Below, one piece after another: positions 20,618-31,967 of a stretch of DNA of 64,000 bases. Location: positions 1,922,001 through 1,986,000 of the forward strand of contig NZ_QWEZ01000001.1 in assembly GCF_003864255.1 (NCBI RefSeq). Direction: 5' to 3'. Made by a program: the position numbers and the translations under genes. Each line of letters begins with the position of its first letter. The stretch's first letter is position 1. The notes under the pieces were generated by a model, which saw only the letters and a program-made list of their open reading frames with translations, was not told the DNA's origin and made no database searches. The DNA is from Aestuariirhabdus litorea (GTDB taxonomy: Bacteria > Pseudomonadota > Gammaproteobacteria > Pseudomonadales > Aestuariirhabdaceae).

Positions 20618-22260
20618 CCTCCCCGCTACGCCCCGGCCTGCTGCTGGCAGGCGGGCTGGCGCTGGCGGGCTCACTGGGTGTGACCCTGCTGGCCTTCGCC
20701 GGGCTGATCGGCTTCAGCGCCAGCGGCCCGGACTGGCGCCTGCTGCAAGACCCCTACTTTTACCAGGTCCTGCGCTTCTCACTGTGGCAGGCGCTGCTCA
20801 GCAGCCTGCTGGCGGTGCTGCCCGCCTGGCCCATCGCCCGTGCCCTCTACTACCTGCCCCGGCTGCCGGCGCGGCGCGCCTTCCTGGGGCTCTGCCTGCT
20901 CTACTTTGTGATGCCCACCCTGATCCTGATCACCGGCCTGGTGGCGCTGCTGGGCCACGCGGGGCTGCTCTCCCCCCTGATCAGCCATTTCACCGGCAGT
21001 GCCTGGAACCTCTACGGCCTGGGTGGGATTGTGCTGGCTCACCTGCTGCTCAACCTGCCGCTGGCGGTGCGCCTGCTCTACCTGCAACTGCAGGCGATCC
21101 CCGCCAGCAGCTGGCAGCTGGCCCGCCAGCTCAAGCTCGGCCCCCGGCAGAGGCTGCGGCTGATCGAGTGGCCCGCCCTCAAGGGAAGGCTGTGGATGCT
21201 GCTGGGGCTGGTCTTTATCCTCTGCTTCAACAGCTTTGCCATCGTGCTGGCGCTGGGGGGCGGCCCCCAGTCCACCACCCTGGAGGTGGCGATCTACCAG
21301 GCCCTGAAATACGACTTCAACCCCGCGGAAGCGCTGACCCTGGCCTGGGCCCAGCTGCTGATCGCCGGCGGCCTGTTCCTGCTGGTAATGCGCCGGGGGG
21401 GCAGCCACTGGCTGTCGCCGGACACCGACACCCGCCCGCCGCTGCCGCGCCCCGCCCCCGCCGCCCGGCTGGGGTTTCAGCTGCTCTACTACGGCAGCTG
21501 GCTGCTGCTGTTACTGCCACTGGGGGCGCTGCTGCCGGCGCTGGTGCGGCGCGGGCTGCCGCGGGTCGGGGCCAGCGAGCTGCTGCTACCCACCCTGCTC
21601 AGCCTGGCCCTGGCGCTGGCGGCGGCGCTGGCCGCCACGGCGCTGGCCTACCTGGTGCTGCAGCCGCTGCGCGCCGCCCGGCGCCGGGGGCAGTCGGGAC
21701 GCGCCCTGCTACTGGAGTGGCTCGCCACCCACCAGCTGGTGACCCCGGCCATGGTGCTCTCGGTAGGGCTCTTTATCCTGTTGCTGCCCCATCCCGGCCT
21801 GCTGCGCTGGGGGCTGCTGTGGGTGGCACTGCTCAACGCCCTGCTGGTGCTGCCTTTTGCGGTGCAACAGCTCAAGCCCCGGCTGCTGCAGTTTGACCAG
21901 CAGTACGCCCCCCTAGTGACACAGCTGAAACTGGGGGGGCTGGCGCGCTGGCGGGTGGAGTGGCCCTTTATGCGCCCGGTGCTGGCCGCCAGTTTCGCCC
22001 TCGCGCTGGTGCTGGCGCTGGGGGATGTGGCGATCTTCGCCATCTTCGGCGACCCGGCCCGGCCCACCCTGCCCTGGCTGATCTACGGCTACGCCAGCAG
22101 CTACCGCATCGCTGAGGCCAGCCTCGCCTCCCTGCTGTTGCTGCTGCTGTGCGCCCTCGGCCTGTGGGGCATCGGCCGCCTGCAGCGCCCTGCACCGCTG
22201 GCCCCGCCCGCCGCTTCTGCCCACCCACCCCCTACCTCCGGAGACGCTCCCCATGCTTGA
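20593..22260 (+). CDS. thiP: Thiamine ABC transporter, permease
   Basis: A 555-residue inner-membrane protein with two halves of about six membrane helices each. Each half has the permease coupling loop, for example SSWQLARQLKLGPRQRLRLIEWPAL and a second one near VTQLKLGGLARWRVEWP. The opening MAPRRLPLASPLRPG aligns with the start of E. coli ThiP, supporting the ATG at 20593 even though it overlaps thiB. It overlaps thiQ by eight bases. Confidence 0.95.
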   Translation: MAPRRLPLASPLRPGLLLAGGLALAGSLGVTLLAFAGLIGFSASGPDWRLLQDPYFYQVLRFSLWQALLSSLLAVLPAWPIARALYYLPRLPARRAFLGLCLLYFVMPTLILITGLVALLGHAGLLSPLISHFTGSAWNLYGLGGIVLAHLLLNLPLAVRLLYLQLQAIPASSWQLARQLKLGPRQRLRLIEWPALKGRLWMLLGLVFILCFNSFAIVLALGGGPQSTTLEVAIYQALKYDFNPAEALTLAWAQLLIAGGLFLLVMRRGGSHWLSPDTDTRPPLPRPAPAARLGFQLLYYGSWLLLLLPLGALLPALVRRGLPRVGASELLLPTLLSLALALAAALAATALAYLVLQPLRAARRRGQSGRALLLEWLATHQLVTPAMVLSVGLFILLLPHPGLLRWGLLWVALLNALLVLPFAVQQLKPRLLQFDQQYAPLVTQLKLGGLARWRVEWPFMRPVLAASFALALVLALGDVAIFAIFGDPARPTLPWLIYGYASSYRIAEASLASLLLLLLCALGLWGIGRLQRPAPLAPPAASAHPPPTSGDAPHA

Positions 22261-22852
22261 GATTCAGCAACTGGTCGTGGAGCGCGACGGGCGCCCCCTG
22301 CGCTACGAGCTGCAGCTGGAGGCCGGGCAGATTCTGGCGATCCAGGGGCGCAGCGGGGTGGGCAAGAGCAGCCTGTTGAGCGCCATCGCCGGCTTCCTGG
22401 CGCCACAAAGCGGCCGTATCTGCTGGCAGGGAGAACGTATCGACCCGCTGCCGCCGGAGGCACGCCCCGTCAGCCTGCTGTTCCAGGACCATAACCTGTT
22501 TGAACACCTGGGGGTGTGGGACAACCTCCGCCTCGGTTTCAAAGGCCCCGCCCCGGAGCAGGCCCTGCGGGAGGCGGCCATCGCGCTGGAGGTGGAGGCG
22601 CAGCTCAACAAACGCCCCGCCGAGCTGTCCGGCGGCCAGCGCCAGCGCATCGCCCTGATCCGCACCCTGCTGCGCCCCGAACCCCTGGTGCTGCTGGATG
22701 AGCCCTTCGCCGAGCTCGACCCCTATACCCGCGAACTGGCGGTCCGCTGGACCGCCGAGCGCAGCCGGGCACTGGGCAAGACCCTGCTGCTGGTCACCCA
22801 CCAGGCCGAGGAGGCCGAGCGCCTGTCCGACCGCCTCTGGCACATGGAATAG
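22253..22852 (+). CDS. thiQ: Thiamine ABC transporter, ATP-binding protein
   Basis: A short 199-residue ABC ATPase. Walker A is GRSGVGKSS, the Q-loop lies in [12 protein letters not shown], the signature is [11 protein letters not shown] and Walker B is [12 protein letters not shown], followed by the switch His in [11 protein letters not shown]. Together with ThiB and ThiP it powers uptake of thiamine and its phosphates. It is the last gene of the riboswitch-controlled operon. Confidence 0.95.
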   Translation: MLEIQQLVVERDGRPLRYELQLEAGQILAIQGRSGVGKSSLLSAIAGFLAPQSGRICWQGERIDPLPPEARPVSLLFQDHNLFEHLGVWDNLRLGFKGPAPEQALREAAIALEVEAQLNKRPAELSGGQRQRIALIRTLLRPEPLVLLDEPFAELDPYTRELAVRWTAERSRALGKTLLLVTHQAEEAERLSDRLWHME

Positions 22853-22917
22853 TCGCGGACAGGCGGATACCCATAACAGGGAGCCCGGGGAACCCGCTTG
22901 GGGTATACTGCGCCGCC

Positions 22918-24714
<1,797 letters not shown>

Positions 24715-24726
24715 GGCCCGCCGGGA

Positions 24727-24742
24727 GGGGGCCGAAGCCCCC
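24727..24742 (+). terminator. Short hairpin after recQ
   Basis: GGGGGC and GCCCCC around a CGAA tetraloop, 13 bases after the recQ stop, no T-tract. Confidence 0.3.
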
Positions 24743-24911
24743 GTTGCCCGCCGCTGTTTTGCGCTTCGCCCCACCTCCTTTGCGGCCCGCCCCTTTCCCC
24801 GGGAGGCGTAAGTTGGCATAATGCGCGCCTATTTTTTGCTCGCCGCCCCGGGACCGTCCCAACGCCGCGGCGCGGCTTCCCCTCTCGTGCTTTCACATCC
24901 AGGTTACTACA

Positions 24912-26504
24912 TTGCTTACTACGGCCAATATCACCATGCAGTTTGGCGCCAAGCCGCTGTTCGAAAACGTCTCTGTTAAATTCGGCGACGGCAACCGCTA
25001 CGGCCTTATCGGCGCCAACGGTTGCGGTAAGTCGACCTTTATGAAGATCCTCGGGGGCGACCTCGAACCCACCTCCGGCAACGTCTCCAAGGACCCCAAC
25101 GAGCGCCTCGGAAAGCTGAAGCAGGACCAGTTCGCGTTCGAGGAGTTCAGCGTCATCGATACCGTGATCATGGGCCACGAGGAGCTGTGGGCGGTGAAGG
25201 CGGAGCGCGATGCCATCTACGCCAAGGCGGAGATGACCGAGGCGGACGGTATCCGTGCCGGTGAGTTGGAGGCCGAGTTTGCCGAGATGGACGGCTACAC
25301 CGCCGAATCCCGCGCCGGTGAACTGCTGCTGGGCGTCGGCATTGAGGAATCGCTGCACTTCGGCCCCATGAGCAAGGTGGCGCCGGGCTGGAAGCTGCGG
25401 GTACTGCTGGCGCAGGTGCTCTTCTCCAACCCCGAGATCATGCTCCTCGACGAGCCCACCAACAACCTGGATATCAACACCATCCGCTGGTTGGAGGGGG
25501 TGCTCAACGAGCGCAACTGCACCATGATCATCATCTCCCACGACCGTCACTTCCTCAACAGCGTCTGCACCCACATGGCCGACCTGGACTACGGCGAGCT
25601 GCGGGTCTACCCCGGCAACTACGACCAGTACATGACCGCCTCGACCCAGGCCCGCGAGCGCCTGCTGTCGGAAAACGCCAAGAAGAAGGCGCAGATCGCC
25701 GAGCTGCGCACCTTTGTCAGCCGCTTCTCCGCCAACGCCTCCAAGTCGAAGCAGGCCACCTCCCGCGCCAAGCAGATCGACAAGATCCAGCTCGACGAGG
25801 TCAAGCCCTCCAGCCGCCAGAACCCCTATATCCGCTTCGAGCAGGAGAAGAAGCTGCACCGCCTTGCCCTCGAAGTAGAGGGGATGGGCAAATCCTTCGA
25901 CGACGCCGAGCTTTTCTCCAGCCTTAACCTGATGGTCGAGGTGGGGGAGAAGATCGCGGTGATCGGTCCCAACGGCATCGGTAAGTCCACCCTGCTGCGC
26001 TGCCTGGTGGGTGACCTGGCGCCCAGCGCCGGCACCATCAAGTGGTCCGAAAACGCCACCCTCGGCTACTACGCCCAGGACCATGCCGCCGACTTCAACA
26101 GCGACAAGACCCTGTTCGACTGGATGGCCGACTGGGGCAAGGAGGGGGACGACGAGCAGGTGATTCGCGGCACCCTTGGCCGCCTGTTGTTCTCCCAGAA
26201 CGAGATCGGCAAATCGGTACGGGTGATCTCCGGTGGTGAGCAGGGGCGCATGCTGTTCGGCAAGATGATGCTGCAACGCCCCAATATCCTGCTGATGGAC
26301 GAACCCACCAACCACCTGGATATGGAGTCGATCGAATCCCTCAACCAGGCACTGGAGGATTACGCCGGCACCCTGATCTTCGTCAGCCACGACCGCGAGT
26401 TCGTCTCCTCCCTGGCGACCCGCATTATCGAGCTGACCCCCACCGGGATCGTCGATTTCCACGGCACCTACGAGGATTACCTGCGCAGCCAGGGGGTGGT
26501 CTAA
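24912..26504 (+). CDS. ybiT: ABC-F family ATPase, YbiT type
   Basis: A 530-residue protein with two ABC domains and no membrane segments, typical of ABC-F proteins that act on the ribosome. Walker A sequences are GANGCGKST and GPNGIGKST; signatures are [13 protein letters not shown] and [15 protein letters not shown]; Walker B blocks [10 protein letters not shown] and [11 protein letters not shown] charged linker (about residues 240-310) separates the domains. Nearly every block, including [14 protein letters not shown] and VIMGHEELW, mirrors E. coli YbiT. The start is TTG at 24912, chosen because [11 protein letters not shown] aligns with YbiT's N terminus. Confidence 0.93.
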   Translation: MLTTANITMQFGAKPLFENVSVKFGDGNRYGLIGANGCGKSTFMKILGGDLEPTSGNVSKDPNERLGKLKQDQFAFEEFSVIDTVIMGHEELWAVKAERDAIYAKAEMTEADGIRAGELEAEFAEMDGYTAESRAGELLLGVGIEESLHFGPMSKVAPGWKLRVLLAQVLFSNPEIMLLDEPTNNLDINTIRWLEGVLNERNCTMIIISHDRHFLNSVCTHMADLDYGELRVYPGNYDQYMTASTQARERLLSENAKKKAQIAELRTFVSRFSANASKSKQATSRAKQIDKIQLDEVKPSSRQNPYIRFEQEKKLHRLALEVEGMGKSFDDAELFSSLNLMVEVGEKIAVIGPNGIGKSTLLRCLVGDLAPSAGTIKWSENATLGYYAQDHAADFNSDKTLFDWMADWGKEGDDEQVIRGTLGRLLFSQNEIGKSVRVISGGEQGRMLFGKMMLQRPNILLMDEPTNHLDMESIESLNQALEDYAGTLIFVSHDREFVSSLATRIIELTPTGIVDFHGTYEDYLRSQGVV

Positions 26505-26539
26505 CCCCCTTCCGGCGGGCTGTCCCGCAATAAGACTTC

Positions 26540-26556
26540 GGGGGGCCCAGCCCCCC
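26540..26556 (+). terminator. Short GC hairpin after ybiT
   Basis: GGGGGGC and GCCCCCC with a three-base loop, 36 bases after the stop, without a T-tract. Confidence 0.3.
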
Positions 26557-26701
26557 ATTCTCCACTCTCCTTCCCCAAGTTCCCCTGATTGTCATCTGGA
26601 TGGCAGTTCCCCCCCTTATCATCTATTACACTCAGACTCTTTAATAACGATAAGGGTCACCGGTTCGACCGCCCTGACCCACCAGCCTGAGAGCAGATAT
26701 T

Positions 26702-29700
26702 ATGAGTCAGTCCCCCGTACAACTGGATGATAAATATAAAAAAACCACCGGCAGGATCTACATCAGCGGCAACCAGGCGCTGGTGCGACTGCCCACGTTG
26801 CAACATGAGCTGGACAAGCGGGCCGGCCTCAATACCGCAGGCTTTATCTCAGGCTACCGGGGCTCCCCCATCGGCGGTTTCGACAGCACCCTCTGGGGCG
26901 CACAGAAGCTGCTGGATGCCCACCAGATCAGCTTCCAGCCGGGGGTCAATGAGGACCTGGCCGCTACCGCCGTGTGGGGCACCCAGTTGCTCAACGCCGT
27001 GCCCGACCCCACCGTCGACGGGGTCTTCGGTATCTGGTACGGCAAGGGCCCCGGTGTCGACCGCTCCGGCGACGCCCTCAAGCACGCTAACTACGCCGGC
27101 ACCCACCCCTATGGCGGGGTGCTGGCCCTCTACGGCGACGACCACCCGGGCAAATCCTCCTCCATCTCCCACCAGAGTGAGCAGGCCCTGGCCGCCAACA
27201 GCATCCCCTCCCTCTACCCGGCCGATGTAGCCGAGTTTATCGAATTCGGCCTCAAAGGCTGGGCGCTATCGCGCTACTGCGGCCTGTGGGTCGGTTTCAA
27301 GGGGGTCAACGAGACCATCGAGCAGACCGCCACCATCGATATCGATATCGATAACTTTGCGGTCAACCTGCCCGACAAGAGCGACGTCCCGGCCGAAGCG
27401 GTCAACCTCAGCACCGCCACGTTTGTGCAGCCCATCGCCACCGAAGTCAACGTCACACGCTTCCGCCTGCCCCTGGTGCACCGTTTCGTGCGCGCCAACG
27501 GCATCGACCGCCAGGTGTTCCCGGTACCGGCCAATCGTCGACTCGGTATCGTCAGCGCCGGTAAGTCCTACAAGGATGTGCGCGAAGCACTGCAGATGCT
27601 CAATATCGACAGTGAGCGCGCCGCCGAACTGGGCCTCTCCCTTTACAAGGTTGGTTGCATCTGGCCCCTGGAGCCCGAAGGGCTGACCGAGTTCGCCTCA
27701 GGCCAGCAGGAACTGCTGTTTATCGAGGAGAAGCGCCCCTTCCTGCAATCACAGGCGGCGGAGCTGCTCTACGGCCAGGAACAACGCCCCCGTATCGTCG
27801 GCAAACAGGATGACCAGGGCCAGACCCTGCTGCCCTCCGATGTGCAGCTCGAGCCTGCCCAGATCGCCATGGTGATCGCCGCCCGCCTGATGCACAACGG
27901 CGCCGAGGTTGACTCCCTCAAGCCGCTGACCGCAAATCTCCAGGCGCGGGCGGAGTTTGTGCCCACCATGCCCGAGGTGATGCGTACCCCCTATTTCTGC
28001 TCCGGCTGCCCCCATAACACCTCCACCCGTGTACCCGAGGGCAGCACCGCGATGGCCGGTATCGGTTGCCACGCGATGGCGGTGCTGTTCCGTCCCGACA
28101 CCCTGACCCCCTGCCACATGGGTGCCGAAGGGGTACAGTGGACCGGCCTGTCCCGATACACGAAGACCCCCCACATCTTCCAGAACCTGGGGGATGGCAC
28201 CTATTACCACTCCGGCCTGGTGGCCATCCGCGCGGCCGTCGCCTCCGGTGCCAACATCACCTATAAAATCCTCTACAACGACGCCGTCGCCATGACCGGT
28301 GGCCAGCCGGTGGACGGCCCCATCTCCGTGGGCGAGATCTCCCACCAGGTGGTCCACGAAGGGATCAAGCGCTGCGTATTGGTCAGCGACAACCCGGACC
28401 AGTGGCGCAACAATCCCAGCCTGGCCCCCGGCGTCGAGGTGTTCCACCGCGACCGCCTGGACCATGTGCAAAAGATGCTGCGGGAGATCGAGGGCTGCAC
28501 CGTCCTGCTCTACGAGCAGACCTGCGCCGCCGAGAAGCGCCGTCGGCGCAAGCGCGGCCTGATGCCTGATCCCAGCAAGCGCCTGTTCATCAACCCCGAT
28601 GTGTGCGAGGGCTGCGCCGACTGCTCCGTGCAGTCCACCTGCGTCAGCCTGCAGCCGCTGCCCACCGATCGCGGCACCAAGCGCCGTATCGACCAGTCGA
28701 ACTGCAACAAGGACTACAGCTGCAACAAGGGCTTCTGCCCCTCCTTCGTCACCGTACTGGGAGGCAAACCCCGCAAGCCCAAAGGCGCCCAGATCGATCT
28801 CTCCCGTTTCGATAACCTGCCGATGCCCAAGCCGATGCCCATCGACACAAGCTACAGCGTGATGATCACCGGTATCGGTGGATCCGGTGTGATTACCGTC
28901 GGCGCGATTCTGGGGATGGCCGCCCACATCGAGGGCAAGGCCTGCTCCATCTACGACATGACCGGCCTGTCGCAAAAAAATGGCGCCGTCTACAGCCACC
29001 TGAAGCTGGCCAACCATCCCGACCAGCTGCACGCGCAGAAAATCGGTGTTGGTGAATCCCAGCTTGTCCTGGCCTTCGACCTGGCCGCCGCGCTGGCGCC
29101 CGAAGCGGCTCGTACCATCAGCCTCAACCAGACCCAGGTGATCGGTAACAGCCAGGTGTCGCCGACCGCTGCCTTCCAGATCGATCCCAGGCTCGCGCCC
29201 GATAGCCAGCGCATGCAGCAAACCCTGCGTGATAAGGCGGGGGCCGATAAGGTCGATTGCATCAACGCCTCGGGACTGGCCCTCTCCCTGCTGGGTGACA
29301 CCATCGGTGCCAACCTGTTCGTGGTCGGCTACGCCCTGCAGAAGGGGCTGCTGCCAATTTCCATCGAAGGGGTGATCGAGGCGGTTAAGCTCAACGGCAT
29401 CGCCATCGATTTCAACCTGCTGGCCTTCAATCTTGGGCGCCTGGCCGCCCAGGATCCGGCGGCGATTGAGTCGATGATCCAGCGTCCCCAGGTGATCAAG
29501 CTGCCGCAAAGCTTGAGGGAGGTGCGCAGCAACGACATCGCCCTGCTGACCGACTACCAGAACGCCGCCTACGCGCAGCAGTACAGCGACCTGGTGGACC
29601 GGGTTGCAGAGGCCGAAAATCGCCTTAAGCCCGGCTCCGAGCGCCTCTCCCTGGCCGTGGCCCGCAGCCTCAGCAAGCTGATGGCCTACAAGGATGAGTA

Positions 29701-30184
29701 CGAAGTGGCTCGCCTGCACAGCGACCCCAAGCTGCTTGAGCGGATCAAGGCCGAGTTCGAGGGGGACTACCAGCTGCGCTTCAACCTGTCTCCGCCGCTC
29801 CTCGCCAAGCGCCATCCCGACACCGGCCTGCCGGTCAAGCGGGAGTACGGCAGTTGGATGCTGGGCGCCTTCCGCCTGCTGGCCCGCCTCAAGGGGCTCC
29901 GCGGCAGCGCGCTGGATATCTTCGGTTACACCGACGAACGCCGCCAGGAGCGTCGCTCCATCGAGGAGTTCCGGTCGGTGGTGGAAGAGATGCTCGGCAC
30001 CCTGAGCGAGAAGAACTTCGACACCGCCGTCCAGCTCGCCGAGCTGCCCCTTGAGATCAAGGGCTTCGGCTACGTCAAGGATCGCAACCTGGAGCAGGTG
30101 AAGGCGAGCCAGGAGGCGCTGCTCAAGGAGTTCCGCGAAGGGCCCAAGGTTGTGCAGCTGCACGACCCTAAAGCGGTGGCCTGA
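26702..30184 (+). CDS. Indolepyruvate ferredoxin oxidoreductase, fused alpha-beta form
   Basis: A 1160-residue fused enzyme that oxidatively decarboxylates aryl pyruvates from amino acid breakdown to aryl-acetyl-CoA. The first part holds the pyrimidine-binding domain (ISGYRGSPIGGFD, HPGKSSSISHQSE). Around residue 440, YFCSGCPHNTST begins the TPP-binding domain, with GIGCHAMA next and YNDAVAMTGGQPV in the middle. Cysteine clusters CEGCADCSVQSTC and CNKDYSCNKGFC near residues 635-685 suit iron-sulfur binding. The gamma domain starts at about residue 720 with ITGIGGSGVITVGAIL. It appears monocistronic and ends in a strong terminator. Confidence 0.93.
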   Translation: MSQSPVQLDDKYKKTTGRIYISGNQALVRLPTLQHELDKRAGLNTAGFISGYRGSPIGGFDSTLWGAQKLLDAHQISFQPGVNEDLAATAVWGTQLLNAVPDPTVDGVFGIWYGKGPGVDRSGDALKHANYAGTHPYGGVLALYGDDHPGKSSSISHQSEQALAANSIPSLYPADVAEFIEFGLKGWALSRYCGLWVGFKGVNETIEQTATIDIDIDNFAVNLPDKSDVPAEAVNLSTATFVQPIATEVNVTRFRLPLVHRFVRANGIDRQVFPVPANRRLGIVSAGKSYKDVREALQMLNIDSERAAELGLSLYKVGCIWPLEPEGLTEFASGQQELLFIEEKRPFLQSQAAELLYGQEQRPRIVGKQDDQGQTLLPSDVQLEPAQIAMVIAARLMHNGAEVDSLKPLTANLQARAEFVPTMPEVMRTPYFCSGCPHNTSTRVPEGSTAMAGIGCHAMAVLFRPDTLTPCHMGAEGVQWTGLSRYTKTPHIFQNLGDGTYYHSGLVAIRAAVASGANITYKILYNDAVAMTGGQPVDGPISVGEISHQVVHEGIKRCVLVSDNPDQWRNNPSLAPGVEVFHRDRLDHVQKMLREIEGCTVLLYEQTCAAEKRRRRKRGLMPDPSKRLFINPDVCEGCADCSVQSTCVSLQPLPTDRGTKRRIDQSNCNKDYSCNKGFCPSFVTVLGGKPRKPKGAQIDLSRFDNLPMPKPMPIDTSYSVMITGIGGSGVITVGAILGMAAHIEGKACSIYDMTGLSQKNGAVYSHLKLANHPDQLHAQKIGVGESQLVLAFDLAAALAPEAARTISLNQTQVIGNSQVSPTAAFQIDPRLAPDSQRMQQTLRDKAGADKVDCINASGLALSLLGDTIGANLFVVGYALQKGLLPISIEGVIEAVKLNGIAIDFNLLAFNLGRLAAQDPAAIESMIQRPQVIKLPQSLREVRSNDIALLTDYQNAAYAQQYSDLVDRVAEAENRLKPGSERLSLAVARSLSKLMAYKDEYEVARLHSDPKLLERIKAEFEGDYQLRFNLSPPLLAKRHPDTGLPVKREYGSWMLGAFRLLARLKGLRGSALDIFGYTDERRQERRSIEEFRSVVEEMLGTLSEKNFDTAVQLAELPLEIKGFGYVKDRNLEQVKASQEALLKEFREGPKVVQLHDPKAVA

Positions 30185-30213
30185 GCCATCGGGGACTGAG
30201 CCACAGTGCACGC

Positions 30214-30238
30214 AAGGGGACCCTCGGGTCCCCTTTTT
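30214..30238 (+). terminator. Intrinsic terminator after the oxidoreductase gene
   Basis: AAGGGGACC, a three-base loop, then GGTCCCCTT followed by a T-tract, 30 bases after the stop. Confidence 0.9.
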
Positions 30239-30424
30239 CGTGAGGAGCCCGTCTATTCTGCCCTGGTCGCGGCCCCGCTAAGCGCAAACCCGGGTCCTTT
30301 CCGGTAACGCAGAAAATACCCCTATGTTTTGTGTCTATACTCTCTTCGGTGTGATCTGCCTGCGCAGCCAAGCACCCATGGAGTAAGTCACAGCGAACAT
30401 CGCTATACAGGAAAGGAGCAGACA

Positions 30425-31177
30425 ATGAATCGTTCATGGAAAGGAATCACCTCACTGCTGACGGGAGCAACGTTGCTGTTGCTCATCCCAGTGGCCAATG
30501 CCGACGGGGTGGAAGCAAGCGAACGCACCGACAGCTGGAAAATGACCCAGGGGGGTAAGATTTACGATAATTGGGCTAAAGTGGTCTATGCCGATACTTC
30601 CCAATTCGACACCCATCCCCTCTACCCCAAAGAGGGCAAGAAAAGCGGCGCTACTACCTGGCGTTGCAAGGAGTGCCACGGATGGGATTACAAGGGAGCA
30701 GACGGTGCCTACAGCAAGGGTAGCCACTTCACCGGAATCAAGGGATTACGTGATATGGTCGGCAAGTCTACGGACTCGATTATCGAGGCGATCCTGGCCC
30801 CTTCCCATGGCTTCACCGAGCAACTGATCCCTGCCGCCGCCCTCAGCGAGCTGGCGCTCTTTATCAGCCGCGGGCAGATCGACATGGACCAGTACATCGA
30901 CCGCGCCACCAAAAAGGCCCATGGGGACCCCCAGAAGGGTGCGGCTTTCTACCAAAACATCTGCGCCAACTGCCATGGCTATGACGGTCGCCTGCTCAAC
31001 TTTGACAAGGCACCCAAGAAGGAGTTTGTAGGAACCGTAGCCCAGGCCAACCCCTGGGAAACCCTGCACAAGATCCGTAACGGCCAGCCGGCCTCTCCCA
31101 TGGTCGCGCTCGGCATGCTGAGTATTCAGGACCAGATCGACCTGCTGGCTTACTGCCAAACCCTGGCGGCGGAATAG
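30425..31177 (+). CDS. Exported dihaem c-type cytochrome
   Basis: A 250-residue protein with a signal peptide (hydrophobic LLTGATLLLLIPVANA, cleavage near residue 26). It has two haem c attachment motifs, CKECH (residues 81-85) and CANCH (180-184), each starting its own cytochrome c fold. It should carry electrons in the periplasm; the partner enzyme is unknown and no oxidoreductase subunit is adjacent. The ATG at 30425 has a clear GGAGC site; an upstream Met in frame at 30329 lacks one. Confidence 0.88.
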   Translation: MNRSWKGITSLLTGATLLLLIPVANADGVEASERTDSWKMTQGGKIYDNWAKVVYADTSQFDTHPLYPKEGKKSGATTWRCKECHGWDYKGADGAYSKGSHFTGIKGLRDMVGKSTDSIIEAILAPSHGFTEQLIPAAALSELALFISRGQIDMDQYIDRATKKAHGDPQKGAAFYQNICANCHGYDGRLLNFDKAPKKEFVGTVAQANPWETLHKIRNGQPASPMVALGMLSIQDQIDLLAYCQTLAAE

Positions 31178-31217
31178 CCAGGCACCCACCCCGCCCAGCG
31201 GGATGGTCGTCCAGGGA

Positions 31218-31338
31218 GCCTGAAACGGCCAGCTTCGTTGTTGCATCCTTTGCTAAGGGCTACGGCCTTTAGCGACAGTTTGCCTGGAATCTGGCCTTTT
31301 CAGGCGCTTGCAGAAGCCGCTGAGACTGGTTCGCAGGC
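31218..31338 (-). repeat. Dispersed repeat, copy 1
   Basis: 121 bases between two convergent genes. Its reverse complement matches 46819-46941 nearly throughout, including GCCTGCGAAC, GCGGCTTCTGCAAGCGCCTG and GGCCGTAGCCCTTAGCAAAG. It contains an internal inverted repeat GCCTGAAACGGCCAG / CTGGCCTTTTCAGGC. Confidence 0.88.
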
Positions 31339-31341
31339 GCC

Positions 31342-31887
31342 TTAGTTCTGGTATTTGCTGCGATCACCGATATCGTAGTGGAGCGGCATCTGCCACTTGC
31401 GCAGGGCCAGGTAACCCATGAGGCCACCGGCCACCAGCGACAGGGATACCGCTAGGGTCCCACTGCCGGCGGCCCTCGCCAGCACCATCGCCAACAGCAA
31501 CAGGGGCACCCAGCGTAACCCCACCACCCGGAAGCAGTGACTCTCCTTGAAGGCTACCCCCGACAGCGTCACCAACAGCAGCCCCTCCACCAACAGCGGT
31601 AGCGCAGGCACCCCCAGACGGGGAGCAAGCGCCGCCCACAACAGCCCCAGCAGGGTGCTCATCAGCAGGGCGTAGCGAATGCGCTTATCGTAGAGATGCA
31701 GGGAACTGGCCATCAGAGTCGCCGCCAACATCAGCAAGGCCTGCCTGAAGGGTGCCAGAGGCTGGCCGGCCCAGTGCCCAACCGCCGACAGCAGATACAG
31801 CGCCGCCAGGCTGATGCCGGTGCGATAGATTCTAACCAGGGTACGATCAAAGGCATCGAGCGTCGCTATAACATTCGGGTCGGCCAT
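31342..31887 (-). CDS. Polytopic membrane protein, probably DUF2301 family
   Basis: A 181-residue protein with about five or six membrane helices and almost no loops. The sequence LVTLSGVAFKESHCFRV and the ending MPLHYDIGDRSKYQN are how I recall the uncharacterised DUF2301 membrane family; this is from memory, not a search. The ATG at 31887 is preferred; a GTG at 31968 overlapping the stop of the fadL-like gene would add 27 residues and cannot be excluded. It follows that gene on the same strand and could share its transcript. Confidence 0.7.
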   Translation of the reverse strand: MADPNVIATLDAFDRTLVRIYRTGISLAALYLLSAVGHWAGQPLAPFRQALLMLAATLMASSLHLYDKRIRYALLMSTLLGLLWAALAPRLGVPALPLLVEGLLLVTLSGVAFKESHCFRVVGLRWVPLLLLAMVLARAAGSGTLAVSLSLVAGGLMGYLALRKWQMPLHYDIGDRSKYQN

Positions 31888-31967
31888 CGCAGTTTTCCCA
31901 CGGACAGTGGTTTCAGCATCAAGTATAGGCAGCGGCGCCCGCTGCAACCGGGGTGCGGCTTCGGCCA

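Noticed and set aside
27749-30211. 820-codon open frame antisense to the indolepyruvate oxidoreductase gene
   Set aside because: It mirrors a well-conserved plus-strand gene; its sequence is repetitive in His, Gln, Gly and Val, typical of shadow frames in GC-rich DNA.
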